In this document: positions 5,378-7,481 of the stretch, piece by piece
Layout of the letters: each line of letters opens with the position of its first letter
Numbering within the stretch: the first letter of the stretch is position 1
The notes under the pieces: generated by a model
What the model was told of the DNA's origin: nothing
What the model saw: only the letters and a program-made list of their open reading frames with translations
The model's database searches: none
Source: Victivallales bacterium
GTDB lineage: Bacteria; Verrucomicrobiota; Lentisphaeria; Victivallales; SZUA-371
Assembly: GCA_028691155.1 (NCBI GenBank)
Contig: JAQUZV010000104.1
Span: 1 to 7,481 of the forward strand
Length of the DNA: 7,481 nucleotides
Reading direction: 5' to 3'
Position numbers and translations under genes: made by a program

Positions 5378-6037
5378 ATGAAAGCCACGTTGTCCGAAAC
5401 CATTTTCACCGCCGTTGCCGCGTATGTCCGCGAACGTCTGGCCTCCGCTCCGGGCTGTCATGATTTCGACCATACGTTGCGGGTATTGCATAACAGCCTG
5501 AAACTACACGACATGGAGCAAGACGGCGATAGCGCCGTCATTCGCCTGGCGGCATTGCTGCACGATATTGCCCGGCCGGAAGAAATGCAGTCCTCCGGTC
5601 GCATCTGTCACGCCGAAGCCGGCGCGCAACAGGTCGATGCCATCCTGACGCAGTGCGGCGTTACCGATCCGGAATTGATCCGCCAAGTGGCCGCGGCGGT
5701 TCGCCGCCATCGCTATCGCGGCCAGGCAACGCCGGAAACCATCGAAGAAAAAATCATCTATGACGCCGATAAACTCGATTCGCTCGGTTGTGTCGGCATC
5801 GGACGGGCCTTCCACTTTGCCGGCCGAATCGGAGCCCGACTCCATAACACCGCCGCAGAGGCCGTCAACGGCGAAGCCTATGGTCGGGAGGATTCCGCCT
5901 ATCGCGAATATCTGGTCAAACTGCAAGGCTTGCCGGAAAAAATGCTGACGGCTTCCGGCCGCAAACTGGCCAAGCACCGTGCCGAACGCATGGCCACGTT
6001 TTTTCAACAGTTGGAACAGGAAATCAACGGCGCATAA
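5378..6037 (+). CDS. HD-domain phosphohydrolase (YedJ-like)
   Basis: HD-domain proteins are metal-dependent phosphohydrolases acting on nucleotides or other phosphate esters. This 219-residue protein shows the motifs in order: H28 and H32 in CHDFDHTLRV (27-36), the HD pair H62-D63 in LLHDIAR (60-66), H78 in ICHAEAG (76-82), H111 in RRHRYRG (109-115), and D129/D131 in IIYDADKLDSLG (126-137). The 'HRYRG' and 'YDADKLDSLG' patterns place it with the YedJ-type stand-alone HD hydrolases, not SpoT/RelA or deoxyguanosine triphosphatases. The C-terminal 70 residues form a helical tail. ATG 5378 lies 9 nt after the obgE stop with no clear Shine-Dalgarno, suggesting translational coupling to obgE. The substrate is unknown. 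A link to alarmone metabolism through the ObgE neighbour is conceivable but unsupported by any synthetase-type motif. The predicted protein is soluble, with no signal peptide. Confidence 0.85.
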   Translation: MKATLSETIFTAVAAYVRERLASAPGCHDFDHTLRVLHNSLKLHDMEQDGDSAVIRLAALLHDIARPEEMQSSGRICHAEAGAQQVDAILTQCGVTDPELIRQVAAAVRRHRYRGQATPETIEEKIIYDADKLDSLGCVGIGRAFHFAGRIGARLHNTAAEAVNGEAYGREDSAYREYLVKLQGLPEKMLTASGRKLAKHRAERMATFFQQLEQEINGA

Positions 6038-6058
6038 TTTGAAGCCGAGGGGATGGCG

Positions 6059-6112
6059 GCGTCCCGACGGACTGTTGCCGGAAAAATATTTTCCGCATGC
6101 GTCCCCCGACGC
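6059..6112. repeat. Cluster of three short dyads upstream of the DUF493 gene
   Basis: CGTC/GACG around CC (6060-6069) and GCGTC/GACGC around CCCC (6099-6112) are two related dyads about 40 nt apart. Between them lies CGGAAAA/TTTTCCG around ATA (6079-6095), a perfect 7-bp inverted repeat. A T-rich run (6123-6137) follows some 11 nt after the last dyad. They could together terminate the obgE-HD transcript or act as operators for the downstream gene. None is a canonical terminator on its own. Confidence 0.4.
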
Positions 6113-6184
6113 GGCGCGGCGGTATTGTTTATTTTTTTAATTGTCGGTAATTTATCGCGGCACCCGCAAATTATGGAAATTATC

Positions 6185-6192
6185 GGAAGGAG
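6185..6192 (+). promoter_or_regulatory. Strong Shine-Dalgarno deciding the DUF493 gene start
   Basis: GGAAGGAG ends 7 nt before ATG 6200, an optimal site. It favours this start over the in-frame ATG at 6053, which would add 49 residues with no resemblance to the family. Confidence 0.75.
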
Positions 6193-6199
6193 TCATACT

Positions 6200-6463
6200 A
6201 TGCCCCCAAAAGAAGAATTGCAGTTTCCGGTCGATTGGACCTATCGGATCATTTGCCTGGCGGAACTGGAAGCCGAGGCGCTGGAAGCCATTGCCGCCGC
6301 CCTGCAGGAACACGGTTGCGACAAAACGCCGGAACGCGGACGCAACTCCAGCGGCGGCAAATACCGCACCTACCAGGTTACGGTCACCTTTTCCGATCTG
6401 CCGTCGATGCGGCAATTGAGCTCGAAATTAAATGCCGCCCCCGGCGTTAAATTCCTGCTCTAA
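6200..6463 (+). CDS. DUF493 family protein (YbeD-like)
   Basis: From ATG 6200 the protein has 87 residues, the same size as E. coli YbeD (DUF493), a small ferredoxin-like alpha/beta protein. Family features are the opening QFPVDWTYRIIC (8-19, matching 'FPtpFtyKV'), the helix ELEAEALEAIAAALQEHG (22-39), then SSGGKYRTYQVTVTF (50-64, matching 's.kGkYhSvtvt'), the helix DLPSMRQLSSKL (66-77) and a final strand VKFLL (83-87). No catalytic residues are apparent. The family is thought to be regulatory or an ACT-like ligand/protein-binding fold, but no function is firmly established as far as I know. The usual lipB/dacA neighbours of ybeD are absent, and the gene stands alone between the HD hydrolase and a convergent esterase gene. 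A hydrophobic N-terminal extension is possible if ATG 6053 were used, but the strong Shine-Dalgarno argues against it. Confidence 0.8.
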   Translation: MPPKEELQFPVDWTYRIICLAELEAEALEAIAAALQEHGCDKTPERGRNSSGGKYRTYQVTVTFSDLPSMRQLSSKLNAAPGVKFLL

Positions 6464-6476
6464 CCCAAATTTCATC

Positions 6477-6515
6477 CCTTGCGGCCCGATGCGATGCCGT
6501 TTCTTCCCCGCAAGG
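6477..6515. repeat. 8-bp inverted repeat between convergent genes
   Basis: CCTTGCGG (6477-6484) and CCGCAAGG (6508-6515) are perfect inverses with a 23-nt spacer. They occupy most of the 62-nt gap between the DUF493 stop and the esterase stop on the opposite strand. A bidirectional terminator would be expected here. However, neither side has a proper T-run, so termination may be factor-dependent, or the hairpin may instead protect 3' ends. Confidence 0.4.
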
Positions 6516-6525
6516 ACGAACCCAT

Positions 6526-7481
6526 TTACCGGGATTTGAACGTGGTCAGCCGCCAGTTATCGGTCCGGAACGGAGTGGCCGGCAGACCCTGGCGGTTATA
6601 GAGGTTGGCCCCCTGCGGATTGTCGCTCCAGGCATATCGCACCGCTACCGGTTCGGACACGACCGGACTGGAGACAATAACCTGATTTTTGCCGCTGATA
6701 CGCGCATCGGCCCAGACAAATTTATGATCGCTGCCGGCAATCTGGAAACGTTGCAGCGCCCCGCCGCCTTTTACCATCAATCCGCTGCCGACCTGATTGA
6801 AGGTGATTACTATTTTTCCGTCGCTGATGGCATATTTTGCATATTCGGGACCGAATGCCACCAAATCCTGACCGTAAACCAGTCGCTGGGCCGCCAGAGC
6901 CAACCGGTAACCCACCTCCTGCTTGTTTTTCGGGTGCATGTTGCTGGTTTCGCCGATATCCAGCGCCGTCACCAACGCACAGGCGGGCAGTTTCCCGGCC
7001 GCCACCGCCTGGGCTTCGCGCAATTCCGCCCAGGAAGAATCCACCGGCTCCTGATTGGGACGATGATAACCGGCCAACTGCACCACCAGAAACGGCAATT
7101 CCGACCGCTTCCAGGCCTGCCGCCAACTGTCGATAACCGCCGGCATCAAGGCCCGGTACTTCCAGGCCCGGGAAGTATTGTTTTCCCCCTGATACCAGAC
7201 TACGCCCTTGAGGCCGTAAGGCGCCAAGGGCAGGATCATGCCGTTGAACAATCCTCCCGCCAACCAGGGATGGCCGGGCCCGTAAGGCGGATGGCGGGGC
7301 ATGATTTTCGGTTTCAATCCGATGCCCACCCGATATTTCCAGGGACCGGACAAACCGATCTTCTCCGCCGCAGTATCCACCCGCCGCAGATACATATCCT
7401 CCCGGTCGCCGCAAAAACCACCCGCCCCGCAATGATCGAACACCCGCACGGCAAGCACCGCCGGACCGGTCTTGACCAGGC
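6526..7481 (-). CDS. Sialate O-acetylesterase-family enzyme (3' part, runs off right edge)
   Basis: The minus-strand frame is open from the window edge to TAA at 6526-6528, about 317 C-terminal residues. The GTG at 7456-7458 is internal, as LVKTGPA precedes it. The family comprises SGNH-type esterases that remove O-acetyl groups from sialic acids or, in many environmental and gut bacteria, plant polysaccharides. Visible pieces (residues counted from the edge) are a jelly-roll stretch AVRVFDHCGAGGF (10-22), GGLFNGMILPLAPYGLKGVV (75-94), then WYQGENN (95-101), the 'WYQGE' oxyanion block. VVQLAGYHRP (132-141), ELREAQAV (152-159) and DIGETSNMHPKNKQEVG (174-190) follow, with probable catalytic H182. 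A C-terminal beta domain ends in the sequence RLTTFKSR. The nucleophile GQSN block lies beyond the edge. Where I recall many relatives having DIHP, this one has NMHP (N180). Such enzymes are usually secreted or periplasmic, but the N-terminus is not visible. The gene converges on the DUF493 gene. Family call is secure, the substrate is not. Confidence 0.88.
   Translation of the reverse strand, partial: LVKTGPAVLAVRVFDHCGAGGFCGDREDMYLRRVDTAAEKIGLSGPWKYRVGIGLKPKIMPRHPPYGPGHPWLAGGLFNGMILPLAPYGLKGVVWYQGENNTSRAWKYRALMPAVIDSWRQAWKRSELPFLVVQLAGYHRPNQEPVDSSWAELREAQAVAAGKLPACALVTALDIGETSNMHPKNKQEVGYRLALAAQRLVYGQDLVAFGPEYAKYAISDGKIVITFNQVGSGLMVKGGGALQRFQIAGSDHKFVWADARISGKNQVIVSSPVVSEPVAVRYAWSDNPQGANLYNRQGLPATPFRTDNWRLTTFKSR

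Noticed and set aside
6053..6199. 49-residue N-terminal extension of the DUF493 protein
   Set aside because: The strong Shine-Dalgarno before ATG 6200 and the 87-residue family length favour the short form. The extension is rich in arginine and hydrophobic residues and overlaps the dyads.

Overview
This looks like an ordinary stretch of a moderately GC-rich bacterial chromosome. It is densely packed, with short gaps and AT-rich promoters. It combines RNase HIII, a YbeD-like DUF493 protein, a FemAB-like acyltransferase and a large sialate O-acetylesterase-type enzyme. Together with the codon usage, this suggests a carbohydrate-degrading anaerobe, possibly from the PVC group (Lentisphaerota/Verrucomicrobiota). 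That placement is an inference from gene content only. I see no rRNA, tRNA, CRISPR array, insertion sequence, integrase or phage gene, and no previously undescribed multi-gene system.

Layout: (1) 1-619, the 3' part of a FemAB/GNAT-like aminoacyl- or acyltransferase gene. (2) 620-746, an AT-rich gap with a candidate promoter. It leads into a nitronate monooxygenase-type flavoprotein (747-1793) that is nearly contiguous with RNase HIII (rnhC, start near 1802, to 2752). (3) 2753-2887, a regulatory gap with a good promoter and repeated CGACAACA boxes. It precedes a GT8-like glycosyltransferase (2888-3844). (4) 3845-4025, an A-rich leader, then rpmA (bL27). A textbook intrinsic terminator with a GCAA tetraloop follows, then obgE and, 9 nt later, an HD-domain phosphohydrolase. 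(5) 6038-6199, a gap with several short dyads, then a small DUF493 (YbeD-like) gene with a strong Shine-Dalgarno. (6) A convergent gene on the minus strand, the 3' part of a sialate O-acetylesterase-family enzyme that runs off the right edge.

How the genes relate: rpmA-obgE is the conserved ribosome-assembly pair, here without rplU directly upstream. The HD hydrolase is probably co-transcribed with obgE. RNase HIII removes RNA from RNA-DNA hybrids and shares a transcript with the nitronate monooxygenase-like gene for no obvious functional reason. The FemAB-like protein and the glycosyltransferase point to cell-envelope work, and the esterase to polysaccharide or sialoglycan deacetylation. The most notable non-coding signals are the CGACAACA boxes around the glycosyltransferase promoter and the terminator, or attenuator, 17 nt before obgE.
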